DNA of 64,000 nucleotides from J014 sp964486055 (GCA_964486055.1 CAZALE010000001.1:248001-312000), one strand, 5' to 3'; shown: positions 8,977 through 18,943, counted from the stretch's first letter. Notes: generated from the letters alone by a model not told the origin. Made by a program: numbers and translations.

Positions 8977-10509
8977 ATGTCCATAGAGGAAATGGTTAAG
9001 GCTGTAGAGGCTGAAAAGTCTTTGGTATCAGGCACTAAGGCACAGGGGAAGCCATTATGGGAAAAATGCTTAGATTTTTTAAGCTCTGTGCGCTTTGGCA
9101 TATTTCTGCTTTGTTTATTAGTGGTGCTTTCTTTTCTCGGCATGGTGATAATGCAGAAAAATGTTCAAGGTTTCGAAACTTACTTTGCATCGTTAACGCC
9201 CGCCGAGAGGTGGTTATTTGGGGTCTTAGGTCTTTTTGATGTCTATCATAGTTGGTATTACAACTTTCTTCTTTTGATTTTGTCTTTAAACATTATTCTT
9301 GCGTCCATAGATAGATTTCCCAAGGCCTGGTCTTACATAGTAAAGCCAAAATTAGAGGCTACGCGTGCATGGCTTTTAAAGCAGAGATACAATCAAGTAA
9401 TTGAGCTATCAAGCACTAAATTCGATTTATTAACTAGTAAGATAAGTGAAATTTTAAGACAGAATGGATTGAATACTCATATAACAGATAGAGGCACAAG
9501 AATTTACATATTTGGCGAGCGGGGTAAATGGAATAGAATCGGCGCTTATATAGTTCATCTAGCTCTTTTAATTTTATTTCTTGGACATTTTGTCTCGTTG
9601 CAGACAGGATTTGATGCTGATGTTCGTCTAGTTCCAGGTCAGACCACAAATCAAATTCAGTTGATAGAGTTTAATCTTGATTTGGACAGAGGTCTGAGTG
9701 TAGAGCGCTACAATGTAGACTTGCCATTTACCATAACATGCACCGATATAGAACAAAAACTAATTGATCCCAAAGGTTCTATAGACATTAATAACACTAT
9801 AGACTGGCGAACCCAAATTAGAATTGATGATCCAGAGTACGGAACTACTATAGCTGACATTCAATTAAACAAGCCTTTTACGTATCGAGGATACAGATTC
9901 TTTCAAGCCAGCGCTATAACCGTAGGTAATGCAAGAAGAATGACTCTGGAGTTAACATCTGAAAGGGACGGAGCTATCACAGAAGTGGAACTGATGCGTA
10001 ATGGATCTGCAAGGCTGGCCGACGGTACAGTGATCGAATACGATGCGTTTTTTCCAGATTTTGTGCTTTCCAATGGTAAGCCAGACACACGTTCTGGTGA
10101 ATATAATAATCCCGCGGTTAGGTTGAATATAACCACTCCGGAAGGTGAACGCAAAATAGCATACGCATTCTTCAGAAAGTTGCCAGATGGTGTTCCAATA
10201 AGTGCTCCAGTAGCGGGATATAAATTCCGTCTGAAAGATTTTGAAAAAGTCCCATTAGCACATGTGCTTTCCATAAAATATGATCCATACAATGGAGCAT
10301 TCATAGCCTGGTATTTCGGTGGCTTTGGTCTTCTAGCTTCTCTGGCTTTTGTGTTTTTCTTTTCACACCAAAGAATTTGGGTTTTAATAGAAAAATCGAA
10401 GAATGAGTTGATTTTATCAGCAGATGTCAACCGCAATCACGTAAGCTTTGCGGATAAGTTCAAAAAAATAGTCCAGAAAATTCAAGATGAAATTGGCAAA
10501 GGAGATTGA
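8977..10509 (+). CDS. resB: ResB/Ccs1 cytochrome c biogenesis protein
   Basis: This 510-residue protein has four transmembrane regions: two near the N-terminus (about 38-62 and 88-110), one at about 190-210 and one near 440-460. A large extracytoplasmic domain lies between the last two, as in ResB/Ccs1. With CcsA it forms the System II haem lyase that attaches haem to apocytochromes c. Family features include the first helix S-V-R-F-G-I-F-L-L, NPAV in the soluble domain and the final GFGLLASLAFVFFFSHQRIW. It is directly followed by ccsA, and the TlpA-like thioredoxin upstream may serve the same pathway. Confidence 0.88.
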   Translation: MSIEEMVKAVEAEKSLVSGTKAQGKPLWEKCLDFLSSVRFGIFLLCLLVVLSFLGMVIMQKNVQGFETYFASLTPAERWLFGVLGLFDVYHSWYYNFLLLILSLNIILASIDRFPKAWSYIVKPKLEATRAWLLKQRYNQVIELSSTKFDLLTSKISEILRQNGLNTHITDRGTRIYIFGERGKWNRIGAYIVHLALLILFLGHFVSLQTGFDADVRLVPGQTTNQIQLIEFNLDLDRGLSVERYNVDLPFTITCTDIEQKLIDPKGSIDINNTIDWRTQIRIDDPEYGTTIADIQLNKPFTYRGYRFFQASAITVGNARRMTLELTSERDGAITEVELMRNGSARLADGTVIEYDAFFPDFVLSNGKPDTRSGEYNNPAVRLNITTPEGERKIAYAFFRKLPDGVPISAPVAGYKFRLKDFEKVPLAHVLSIKYDPYNGAFIAWYFGGFGLLASLAFVFFFSHQRIWVLIEKSKNELILSADVNRNHVSFADKFKKIVQKIQDEIGKGD

Positions 10510-10511
10510 TT

Positions 10512-12137
10512 ATGGCGAGGGCAATTTCAGCTAAAGAAATAAATCATATTAAAGATTTTTCCACGAGTAAACGAGCTGAATTCATCAATTATTACTTGCC
10601 AGCTATTCTAGCCTTAGCTGGCGCCTTCATAATGTTATTCATAAGGATTGAGGTCGGTCAAAAATTCATATCTGATGTGGCACTAATGATGCTAGCTCTT
10701 GCTTGTTACGTTTTAGCTGCCTTATTCCAACTTACTAATCTATACGCTCCATCCAGGATGGCTGAGTTAGCATCATTTTTTGGTGCTATACTGGGAGTTT
10801 TCTTCAATTTTTCGAGTTGGCTGGTTCGTTGGGTGAATCTTTATGAATTCGAAATAGCTCAATTAAGAGCGAGCGGTAATGCCGAAACCCCGTGGATTTT
10901 TCGATATATTCCATTTGGTAACCTATATGATCTCAGCTTGGCATTTGCTTTTGGTGCTGGTCTTGCAACTATTTTAATAGCAAGGCGCAAAAACCTTCAG
11001 ATTCTTACGGTATTTAGTTTGCCACTCGCAGCTATAATTTTGACTTTGGCGCGTTTTATAGGTGGTGAATATACAAATTTGATGCCTATATTGGACTCTT
11101 ACTGGCGACCAATCCATGTCGGCGTAGCTAGTTTGAGTTATGGAGTAGCGTTGGTATGTTTTGCTGTCGCTGTTGCTTATTTAATAAAAGACAACGTTAA
11201 GATTGAAGCCATGGCAATCTGGGCCGGAGTCTTTGCTCTTGGGGTTTTTGCTTCCATTGGTAAGTTTTCCATCTTTACTGAGTTTGTTTACAGGGTAGGA
11301 ATTTTTCTACCGAATTCTCCGAAACCCCTACTAACTCCTTTCCGACTAGAGATTCCTTATGTTGGACCATTATTAGTAGTCTCAGGCTTTTTGTCGCTGG
11401 GAATGATTGTAAGCTTTTTGTTGTATCTTTATAAGAGCAACGAAAAGGCTAGAAAAATTGGTCATTGGATGCTAAGCGGTTCGATTCTAACTGTTGCGTT
11501 AGCCATAGTAGTTTTGGTTTATGGAGTTAAAACCACTGATAATGTTGGAGCAAGATTAGAAGCTCAACTGGCTCAAAATCCTAGTGGGTATGTAACAGCT
11601 GGTCGTGCCCTAGCTGAAAAGCAACAGCTTTCTGCCCAAGAGTTTTCAAGGATAACTCCATTGCAGTTTGAGCAAATGGGACGACAGTTTTTGCAGGCTA
11701 ATAAATCCGCGATGTATTTAAGCTTAAATACGAATCCGGTCGAGTTATCAGGATTGATAACGGCTTTAGTAGCACTCGGATTTGTAGCTTTATTTAGTTT
11801 TCGTACTGAGCAACTGCGAGAACGCCTACCAAGTTTAGATGTTTTGGATGGTTTAATGTACAAGACCGCTTGTCTGGCATTTGCAGGTCTGGCCATGCTG
11901 TTAATTACCGGAGCTATCTGGGCGAATGAATCATGGGGTAGACCTTGGGGATTTGACTCGAAGGAAACCGGAGCGCTGGTTGCTTGGCTCACGTATGCTG
12001 CATTCCTGCATGCGCGCATCTCCAGAGGCTGGACCGGTAGAGCTTCCGCTTATTTCGCAATAATAGGATTTTTGTTAGTTATTTTCACTTACTTGGGTGT
12101 AAGTTACTTGCTACCAGGACTGCATAGCTACGCATGA
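10512..12137 (+). CDS. ccsA: CcsA/ResC haem-handling protein of cytochrome c System II
   Basis: This 541-residue polytopic protein carries the tryptophan-rich WWD-type motif W-A-N-E-S-W-G-R-P-W-G-F-D-S-K-E-T near residue 475. It also has conserved histidines in RPIHVGVASLSYG and AAFLHAR and a final HSYA. It is longer than typical CcsA because of an N-terminal set of helices and an extracytoplasmic insert of about 90 residues (about 340-430) rich in A, Q and L. I chose the ATG at 10512 because AAAGGAG lies 7 bp upstream; the in-frame TTG at 10506 sits too close to that site. It starts 2 bp after resB stops. Confidence 0.88.
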   Translation: MARAISAKEINHIKDFSTSKRAEFINYYLPAILALAGAFIMLFIRIEVGQKFISDVALMMLALACYVLAALFQLTNLYAPSRMAELASFFGAILGVFFNFSSWLVRWVNLYEFEIAQLRASGNAETPWIFRYIPFGNLYDLSLAFAFGAGLATILIARRKNLQILTVFSLPLAAIILTLARFIGGEYTNLMPILDSYWRPIHVGVASLSYGVALVCFAVAVAYLIKDNVKIEAMAIWAGVFALGVFASIGKFSIFTEFVYRVGIFLPNSPKPLLTPFRLEIPYVGPLLVVSGFLSLGMIVSFLLYLYKSNEKARKIGHWMLSGSILTVALAIVVLVYGVKTTDNVGARLEAQLAQNPSGYVTAGRALAEKQQLSAQEFSRITPLQFEQMGRQFLQANKSAMYLSLNTNPVELSGLITALVALGFVALFSFRTEQLRERLPSLDVLDGLMYKTACLAFAGLAMLLITGAIWANESWGRPWGFDSKETGALVAWLTYAAFLHARISRGWTGRASAYFAIIGFLLVIFTYLGVSYLLPGLHSYA

Positions 12138-12814
12138 AAGTATCCGAAGAAAATAAGAAAGTCTTTGTTTTTACTTTGATCGGCATTTTGCTTGGATTTT
12201 TTACTGGTTTTTTTCTAGCAAATAGTTTGAATCGCAGTGCCGTTAACAAAGGTGCTGTTGGCCTACAGAATATTCCTGCAGTCAATGGGCAGACAATATC
12301 TACTGGCGCGCTGCCTGTAGTAGTTGATGCTATAGAGCGCGCCAAAAATGAACCTGACAACTTCGATGCGCAGTTTACTGCAGCTAGTATGTATTATCAA
12401 ATTGATCGCTTCGAAGAGGCCATAAAGTATTACGAGGCCGCTCATAGATTGAAACCTGATGATTATCAAACATTAGTGAGGCTAGGTAACTCTAATTATG
12501 GATTAAAGAAATACGAAGAAGCGGCGAAATGGTATGAAAAAGCTTTACAGATCAATCCGGACGATGTCGATGTCCGTACTGATTATGCAACTACCTTTTT
12601 CTTGCGTGAGCCACGTGATCTTGATCGTGCTATTCAAGAGTATAAATTAGCCTTAGAGAGAAAACCTGATCATGAGCCAACCCTACAGAATCTATGTGTT
12701 GTTTATTCAGAAAAAGGTGATAAGCAAAACCTAAAGCAAGCATTGCTTCAACTAGAGAAAATTAATCCGAGAAACCCAGCTATAGAAAAACTCAAAGAAT
12801 CCCTTCTCAAATGA
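12134..12814 (+). CDS. Membrane-anchored TPR protein linked to cytochrome c maturation
   Basis: This 226-residue protein has one N-terminal transmembrane helix (about 9-30). Four TPR-like repeats occupy about 75-220, with the typical A-x-x-Y-Y-x-x-x-x-x-x-A-I-x-Y-Y-x-A and L-K-P-D-D turns. TPR proteins such as CcmH/CcmI/NrfG hold apocytochromes or partner proteins. The ATGA overlap with the ccsA stop and the resB-ccsA context support a chaperone role in haem attachment; that role is inferred. No enzymatic motif is present. Confidence 0.75.
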   Translation: MKVSEENKKVFVFTLIGILLGFFTGFFLANSLNRSAVNKGAVGLQNIPAVNGQTISTGALPVVVDAIERAKNEPDNFDAQFTAASMYYQIDRFEEAIKYYEAAHRLKPDDYQTLVRLGNSNYGLKKYEEAAKWYEKALQINPDDVDVRTDYATTFFLREPRDLDRAIQEYKLALERKPDHEPTLQNLCVVYSEKGDKQNLKQALLQLEKINPRNPAIEKLKESLLK

Positions 12815-13033
12815 TTTTTCCTTGAATCAATCGAGACGATTTTCCCCTGGCTTTTGATTTATTTTCGGTTTTCTCGAGGCATCAAAGCACCCGAAATCAT
12901 TTGTCATGAGCTGGAAAAATCAGTCAGTTAGATGAGTGGATGTAGCTCTCCTCTTCAATCTGTTTGCGAATAAACGATTATGGATAGCTACTAAGTCAAT
13001 CCAGTCACAGCTTGTGCTCCTTGATGTTTCGTA

Positions 13034-15202
13034 TTACAGGGCTGTATAAGCTTTTTGAATGTAATCTTTTAGCATCCGATAGCTTGAAAATTGAGGTGTT
13101 AAAGTTTTAATTGCATTTTTCATCTTTTTGACCCATTCTGTCGGAATGCCGTCTTGGTTTTTGGCGTAGAAAAGTGGCACGACCTGTCGTTCTAGAGTTT
13201 CGTAAAGTGAGTTAGCATCTTGCTCATCTATCTCTTTCTCAGATAACCCCTCAGGATCCTCTAGCGTTCCTATTGCAAATCCATTTTCTCCGTTGAATCC
13301 TTCAATCCACCATCCGTCTAAGATGGAAAGATTCAGGACTCCATTTATCGCCGCTTTTTGTCCACTAGTTCCAGAAGCCTCCATGGGACGTCGTGGCACA
13401 TTCAACCAAACATCTACTCCTTGTACTAAATGACGCGCGATTTCCTGATCATAATCTTCTATGAAAACCGCACGCCGGAGCCATATTTCGTTTTGATTTT
13501 GGCTCATTAAATTTTGAAGCATTATTTTTGCTTCTCTATCTTGAGGGTGGGCTTTTCCCGCAAAGATTAACTGCACGGGTTTTAACGGATCGTCGATTAT
13601 TCTGATAAGTCTTTCGAAGTCACTTAAAATCAACGTCCAACGTTTATAACCTGCAACGCGCCTTGCAAAGCCTATGGTTAAGACCTCAGGATTAAAAAAC
13701 TCCCTCACATCAGAGTGCTCATGAATGGTTTCCACTCTTCCTGTTTCTCTTGAAAAAACTTTTCGCCTTATGTAACGAATCAACAGATGTTTTAATAAAA
13801 GATGGGTTTTCCATATTTGTTCATCTGGGATTACTTCAATCGCCTCTTCCCATTTATTAGGATCTTCTAAAAGTTTTTGCCAATCAGTGCCTATGTATCT
13901 CTCATAGAGCGATTGAAACGCAGGGGAAATCCAGGTTGGCGGGTGCACACCATTTGTAATGTGTATTATCGGTACTTTGTTCACGTCGGCTTTATCAAAA
14001 ACTGATTGCCAGAGTTTTCTGGAAACCTCTGAGTGTTTTTGACTTACTCCATTGCAAACACCGCACATTCGCAATGCTAAAGGGGTCATTCCAAACCACT
14101 CCTGAGAATTTTGCGGGTCTGTTCGTCCCAAAGCTAAAAATTCGTCTCGGCTCAACTTTAGTGACGTTATAAAGTTTTTGTCGAAGCATGCGTCTATCAA
14201 CTCGGGAGAGAATACATCATTGCCGGCTGCAACTGGTGTATGTGTAGTGAAAACGCATCTTTGACGTACGAATGAGAGAGCATCACTGAAAGTTTTATCT
14301 GAATACGACTGCAGGAACTCTCTTGCTAGTTCGAGGGTGAGAAAAGCAGAGTGTCCTTCATTTAAATGAAAGACACTAGGATGAATTCCAATAGCTCTTA
14401 AGAGTCTTATTCCACCAATTCCTAACAATTTTTCTTGGACTATTCTAGTTTCCGAGTCACCGCCGTAAAGATGACCTGTTATGTACTTATCTATTTCTGT
14501 GTTCTGAGGAACATTCGTATCGAGAAGATATAATTTGACTCTGCCTACATGCACAACCCAAGCTTGAGCATAAACCTCTCTTTGACGTATTCGAACAGCT
14601 ATGAATATGCGGTCACCATTTTCATCTATCACCGGCATGATCGGTAGATCAAGACCTAAGATATCTACATAACGCTCCTCCTGCCAGCCATCGTGAGTTA
14701 TTTTTTGTCGGAAATAACCGAAGCGATAAAGCAATCCGATTGCTACTAATGGAAGCCCCATATCGCTGGCGGACTTCAGATGATCCCCAGCTAGAATCCC
14801 GAGTCCGCCAGAATAAAGTGGTAGGGAGCTATGGATACCGTATTCAGCACAAAAGTAAGCCACTGGATTCTCAGTTGTTATACCCTGGTAAGATGCGGGT
14901 GATGAGGATAGATAGGCTTGTTGTTTATCATAAAAACGTCCGACTCGCTCTACGTAATCGATATCACAAGCCTTTTGCCAAAGTAAGAATTCATCTACTT
15001 GTTTTAACAAACGTCTGGGATTATGCTCTACGCTTTCCCAGGTTATCGGATCTATCGATCTAAAGATCTCTATTCCTTCTTTATGCCAAGACCAGAAAAA
15101 ATTTTCAGAGATTGGTTCCAAATATCTTAGCTCTCCGGGTAGGTTTAGTTGAGCCAATTTTCCACTGAGATAACAATGCGGATATTCTGCTACAGGTTTC
15201 AT
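13034..15202 (-). CDS. glgP: Alpha-glucan (glycogen/maltodextrin) phosphorylase
   Basis: This 722-residue protein belongs to the short-type alpha-glucan phosphorylases (GT35, TIGR02094-like). These release glucose-1-phosphate from glycogen or maltodextrins using pyridoxal phosphate. The PLP-lysine motif E-A-S-G-T-S-G-Q-K-A-A is near residue 605. Other family stretches are PVAYFCAEYGIH, LYSGGLGILAGDH and VFHLNEGHSAF. A glutamine replaces the usual Met before the PLP lysine. It lies 5 bp after the macrodomain gene and near the GH133 debranching enzyme, so the two cytoplasmic glycogen-degrading enzymes are clustered. Confidence 0.92.
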   Translation of the reverse strand: MKPVAEYPHCYLSGKLAQLNLPGELRYLEPISENFFWSWHKEGIEIFRSIDPITWESVEHNPRRLLKQVDEFLLWQKACDIDYVERVGRFYDKQQAYLSSSPASYQGITTENPVAYFCAEYGIHSSLPLYSGGLGILAGDHLKSASDMGLPLVAIGLLYRFGYFRQKITHDGWQEERYVDILGLDLPIMPVIDENGDRIFIAVRIRQREVYAQAWVVHVGRVKLYLLDTNVPQNTEIDKYITGHLYGGDSETRIVQEKLLGIGGIRLLRAIGIHPSVFHLNEGHSAFLTLELAREFLQSYSDKTFSDALSFVRQRCVFTTHTPVAAGNDVFSPELIDACFDKNFITSLKLSRDEFLALGRTDPQNSQEWFGMTPLALRMCGVCNGVSQKHSEVSRKLWQSVFDKADVNKVPIIHITNGVHPPTWISPAFQSLYERYIGTDWQKLLEDPNKWEEAIEVIPDEQIWKTHLLLKHLLIRYIRRKVFSRETGRVETIHEHSDVREFFNPEVLTIGFARRVAGYKRWTLILSDFERLIRIIDDPLKPVQLIFAGKAHPQDREAKIMLQNLMSQNQNEIWLRRAVFIEDYDQEIARHLVQGVDVWLNVPRRPMEASGTSGQKAAINGVLNLSILDGWWIEGFNGENGFAIGTLEDPEGLSEKEIDEQDANSLYETLERQVVPLFYAKNQDGIPTEWVKKMKNAIKTLTPQFSSYRMLKDYIQKAYTAL

Positions 15203-15207
15203 GATTA

Positions 15208-15759
15208 CTAATCCTCTGCGGGAAATTTGTGATTCTCAATGAAGATTTTTGCTTCATTTGGAGAAAAAAATATCAATCTGACAAGTTTTATCGATTCATT
15301 TTTGGAGAGAAAATCGTAGATAGTTTCTGAAGCGACTTCAGCTGCCTTTTCTTTCGGGTAACCATAAGCACCTGTTGAGATCGAGGGAAAGCTTATAGTC
15401 TGAATTTTGTGCTGAACAGCCAATAGAAGAGAGTTTCTGTAACACTCTGCTAGTAACTCTGGCTCTCTTCCTGCGTGTCTTCCATAAATTGGACCAACTG
15501 TATGAATTACCCATTTAGCTTTAAGATTTCCTCCGGTAGTTATTACAGCTTTTCCTGTGGGAAGACCGTTTGGGTAAATTTCCTGTCGGATCCTCTTACA
15601 TTCTTCTAGAATTTTTGGACCTCCGGCGAGGTGAATCGCCCCATCGACTCCACCACCACCCATAAGAGATGAGTTCGCTGCGTTGACGATAGCGTCAGTT
15701 TCTTCTTGGGTTATGTCTCCAACGGCAACTACAACCCGTCCATTCAGATACTCTTTCAT
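15208..15759 (-). CDS. Macrodomain ADP-ribose-binding protein (YmdB-like)
   Basis: This 183-residue single-domain macro protein has the ADP-ribose-binding elements GDITQEETDAIVNAANSSL and GGGGVDGAIHLAGG near the N-terminus. SISTGAYGYPKEKAA lies near residue 120. YmdB-type members hydrolyse O-acetyl-ADP-ribose or remove ADP-ribose from proteins. The start is placed at ATG 15759; an upstream TTG is less likely. It directly precedes glgP (5 bp), which is unusual and may only reflect operon packing. Confidence 0.88.
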   Translation of the reverse strand: MKEYLNGRVVVAVGDITQEETDAIVNAANSSLMGGGGVDGAIHLAGGPKILEECKRIRQEIYPNGLPTGKAVITTGGNLKAKWVIHTVGPIYGRHAGREPELLAECYRNSLLLAVQHKIQTISFPSISTGAYGYPKEKAAEVASETIYDFLSKNESIKLVRLIFFSPNEAKIFIENHKFPAED

Positions 15760-15803
15760 AATGTTTCTCAATTCGAAGTTTGGCGATGGATAAATTGAAA
15801 TCC

Positions 15804-16133
15804 TCAGGAGTCATTCGAAAGAAGCTCTATTTTTATCGTGTCAAACATTCCTTGTCTTTCTAATGTATCAGCGAGTTGTTTTGCCGTATGCCAGGTTAAA
15901 TGCCGTTTGCCATTGCAAATAATCCTGAAGGTTTCCTCGCCTATCATCTCAACTGCGAGGTCTCCCAAAGAAATTCCCTCAGCTACGAGAATCTCATCGA
16001 AGTTATCGATCTTGAAATTTCCCGTTTCTTCAACCCATTCCTCGATAAATGGGTCACGCAAGGCATGTTCGGCTTCCGATTCATCAAAGTAACTGCCTTC
16101 AACAATCAAACAATAAGCCGAATTCTTACTCAT
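15804..16133 (-). CDS. Hypothetical acidic 109-residue protein
   Basis: I do not recognise this protein. It is acidic, lacks a signal or membrane segment and is probably cytoplasmic. Predicted helices include DESEAEHALRDPFIEEWVEE and HTAKQLADTLERQG, around a strand-rich core (IEETF-like ...RIICNGKRHLTWH). It lies 44 bp upstream of the macrodomain gene on the same strand and probably heads that transcript. The base composition is like its neighbours, and the protein-like codon use argues for a real gene. Confidence 0.6.
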   Translation of the reverse strand: MSKNSAYCLIVEGSYFDESEAEHALRDPFIEEWVEETGNFKIDNFDEILVAEGISLGDLAVEMIGEETFRIICNGKRHLTWHTAKQLADTLERQGMFDTIKIELLSNDS

Positions 16134-16208
16134 TGCACTTTATAACCAAATTTGTGACTTCTTTGACAATTTAACATTTTTCTGATGAAAAAATCCAGAA
16201 AAGGAAGA

Positions 16209-16961
16209 CTAAATGTGAAGATTTTGGGACTTTTCAACATTAGAGAAGAATCTTTGCACTTCTTCAAATCTTAACTCTCTGATTTTGCCAGTAGGAAGAC
16301 CTTTATCTGTTAAGTGTCCGATCCTTACTCTTTTTAATTTGACGACTGAGTGGCCAATGGCGTCAAACATTTTTCGTATTTGATGATTGTGTCCTTCATA
16401 AAGAGTAACTTCAAACCATGCATTTTTCTCTGTAGTTTTTATTAGGGTAATTTCTGCTGGTGCTGTTTTATAACCATCGCTCAATCGAATGCCTCTCCTG
16501 AGCTTCTCGATTGATCTTTCGCTAGGAATGCCTTTTACCTTGACTCTGTAGACCTTCGGAATCGTTTTCGATGAGGCTACTAAGTTAGCCAGCTCACCGT
16601 CATTAGTCAAGATAATTAGCCCCTCCGTATTGTAATCGAGCCTGCCAACTGGAAAAACCCTGCCGAATTTGGCTGGGACAAAATCTACCACGAGTTTTCT
16701 GCCTTCAGGATCACTCGTGCTAGATAGCACTCCCTTAGGTTTATTGAGCAAGAGATAGACTTTCTGCCGGTTTTTCAATTTTTGATTTATCAGCTTCCCG
16801 TTAACTTTGATGTGATCAACTTCTGGATCTGCTTTACTGCCAAGCTCAGTTACTATTTTTCCGTTAACTGTTACTGCGCCGCTTTTTATCAACTCTTCAG
16901 CTTTCCGGCGAGAGGCTATACCAGCCTGAGCTATTAATTTTTGTAATCTTTCCTGTACCAC
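16209..16961 (-). CDS. RsuA/RluB-family pseudouridine synthase
   Basis: This 250-residue RNA-modifying enzyme has an N-terminal S4 RNA-binding domain (RLQKLIAQAGIASRRKAEELI, about 5-25). The catalytic pseudouridine synthase domain contains GRLDYNTEGLIILTNDG, with the catalytic Asp near residue 103, and a later Y-E-G-x-x-x-Q-I-R-K-M motif. The S4 domain plus these motifs are typical of RluB/RsuA enzymes that modify 23S or 16S rRNA. The motifs do not distinguish RluB, RluE or RsuA. It stands between the glycogen genes without visible functional connection. Confidence 0.87.
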   Translation of the reverse strand: MVQERLQKLIAQAGIASRRKAEELIKSGAVTVNGKIVTELGSKADPEVDHIKVNGKLINQKLKNRQKVYLLLNKPKGVLSSTSDPEGRKLVVDFVPAKFGRVFPVGRLDYNTEGLIILTNDGELANLVASSKTIPKVYRVKVKGIPSERSIEKLRRGIRLSDGYKTAPAEITLIKTTEKNAWFEVTLYEGHNHQIRKMFDAIGHSVVKLKRVRIGHLTDKGLPTGKIRELRFEEVQRFFSNVEKSQNLHI

Positions 16962-17002
16962 GAATTAAATTTCATCACAAAATTCTGAAAAATAAAAGTA
17001 TC

Positions 17003-18943
17003 TCAATCGGATTGTAGGTTCTTCAAGGATCTCAAAATCTCCGCAACGCTCCAAGCCTGCGCAAAACAACCCCGAGGATTGTGAGGCGGGTCACCATCGA
17101 ATATTTCTGATATCTGCCCTACGCATGCTTCTCTGATGTGAGTTTTAAAAGCCTCCAGAAGACGTCTGATTTCTTGTTTCCTATCTGGAAAGACCTTTTT
17201 ATAAGCATCAATGAATGCACCGATGAGCCAAGTCCATACAGTGCCTTGATGATACGAAGCGTCTCTATCAGAAGGAGAGCCAATATAGTTTGGATGATAA
17301 TTTACATCATTTGGGGATAATGAACGAAGACCAAACGGCGTCAGTAGTTCTCTCTCGACCTTTTCCACTACTTTTTTGGCTCTATCAATCTTCAGCATCG
17401 AAAAGGGAAGGCTAACAGCAAATATCTGATTTGGACGAACAGAAGCGTCTACATGTCCATTTGCCAATACATCGTATAAACACTCCTCCTTTTCGTTCCA
17501 GAACAGCTGGTTAAAACTGTAAGCTGTTGTTTCGGCCATAGAGTTATAGAGGGACTTTTCTGATTCATAGCCGAATATGTCTGCGAATTCTGACATTATT
17601 TTTAGTGCATTAAACCATAAGGCTTGAATCTCAACTGGCTTACCTATTCGTGGTGTAACTGCTTTACCTTCTACTCTTGCATCCATCCATGTGAGCTGAG
17701 AATCATTCTCTCCTACAAATAAAAGTCCGTCAGTGTCGACATGTATGTTAAAACGTGTCCCGCGCAGATGCCAGGCTATTATATCAGCTAGCTTTTCATA
17801 TAAATGTTCTTTAACAAAATCGTAGTCACCGGTTTTTTTGGCGTAAGCCCTTGTTGCTTGGAAATACCAGAGTGTGGCGTCAGCAGTGTTGTATTCAAGT
17901 GTTCCATCTTCGTTAAAGTAATTTGGTAACATGCCTTGTGAGATGTGTTGAGAGAATTCGAATAGGATATTTTTGGCTATTACAGGTCTATCGGTGCAGA
18001 GGGTCAAGCCCTCTAGTGATATCATTGCGTCTCTTCCCCAATCAGAAAACCAGGGATAGCCAGCTAATATAGTGTAGCCATCACCGCGTTTCGCGATAAA
18101 TTGATCACCTGCTAATCTGAGTTCTCTTAGAAATTCGTCCTTTTCACTATTTGCCAGAAGTCTGCGACGTTCGATTTCGGCTTTTGCTAGTTCGCTAGCT
18201 TTGTTGATCGGAATTTTATCCGTTGAGACTATCAAGATGGCTTCCTTATCGAGCTCAAATTTTAGCTCAAATGGCTGAAACAAGTCTTCATGATATTCAA
18301 AGCCTCGCTCTTTTTCGATAGGATATTCGAAATTCATGTACCAATGGGCGGTTTTATTGACTTGATCAGCATTATGACTGAAGAAGATCTCAGGTAAATC
18401 TGGATAGGGTTTAATTAATACATAATCTTCGATTTGTTCGAATGAGGTATCTATGAGGGAATTACTGTGCTGCAGCGAATGATACTCAACGAAACATATG
18501 AGTGGTTTAAGGTGCAATGTGCATTTTATCGCAGGGTTATCGATTATTCTATATCGACAAATGACAGCATTTAGTCCATATGGCATGAAAAGACTTTTTT
18601 CGATTACTACGCCCTCGATCTCAAAAGTCCATGTTGGAAAAGGACGTAGATCAAATCTAGTCATATATTTATAACCATTCGGATAAATCACATTCGGATA
18701 GATATTTGCCGAAAGGTTATAAAATTGATCTTCGATTGAAAGGCTCTCTTCGACTTTAGATAAGATTCTAATTCGGCCAACAGGAGGGCTTGTAGCGATT
18801 GTAAGTAGGCTATGATAGCGTCTGGTATTTATGCCAGATATGGTGCTGCAGGCAAATCCCCCTAAACCATTTGTCTCAAGCCATTCTCTTGAAGTTGATT
18901 CTTTTAAATCAGTACATACGCTGGCATCAAAACTCAACATCAT
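17003..18943 (-). CDS. Glycogen debranching enzyme, amylo-alpha-1,6-glucosidase (GH133-like)
   Basis: This 646-residue enzyme has a GDE_N_bis-like beta-sandwich domain (about 1-250, starting REWLETNGLGGFACSTISG). An (alpha/alpha)6 barrel follows, with YPWFSDWGRDAMISLEG (about 300), LLFVGENDSQLTWMDA and SYHQGTVWTWLIGAF. These match bacterial and archaeal amylo-alpha-1,6-glucosidases, which remove alpha-1,6-linked glucose branches left by the phosphorylase. The enzyme is cytoplasmic and has no signal peptide. The start is one of two adjacent ATG codons. With glgP it would form a glycogen-degrading pair. Confidence 0.88.
   Translation of the reverse strand: MMLSFDASVCTDLKESTSREWLETNGLGGFACSTISGINTRRYHSLLTIATSPPVGRIRILSKVEESLSIEDQFYNLSANIYPNVIYPNGYKYMTRFDLRPFPTWTFEIEGVVIEKSLFMPYGLNAVICRYRIIDNPAIKCTLHLKPLICFVEYHSLQHSNSLIDTSFEQIEDYVLIKPYPDLPEIFFSHNADQVNKTAHWYMNFEYPIEKERGFEYHEDLFQPFELKFELDKEAILIVSTDKIPINKASELAKAEIERRRLLANSEKDEFLRELRLAGDQFIAKRGDGYTILAGYPWFSDWGRDAMISLEGLTLCTDRPVIAKNILFEFSQHISQGMLPNYFNEDGTLEYNTADATLWYFQATRAYAKKTGDYDFVKEHLYEKLADIIAWHLRGTRFNIHVDTDGLLFVGENDSQLTWMDARVEGKAVTPRIGKPVEIQALWFNALKIMSEFADIFGYESEKSLYNSMAETTAYSFNQLFWNEKEECLYDVLANGHVDASVRPNQIFAVSLPFSMLKIDRAKKVVEKVERELLTPFGLRSLSPNDVNYHPNYIGSPSDRDASYHQGTVWTWLIGAFIDAYKKVFPDRKQEIRRLLEAFKTHIREACVGQISEIFDGDPPHNPRGCFAQAWSVAEILRSLKNLQSD

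Noticed and set aside
11573..12019. Long minus-strand open frame inside ccsA
   Set aside because: It is a shadow of the membrane protein codons on the other strand; the composition is unlike a protein and no start signal is present.
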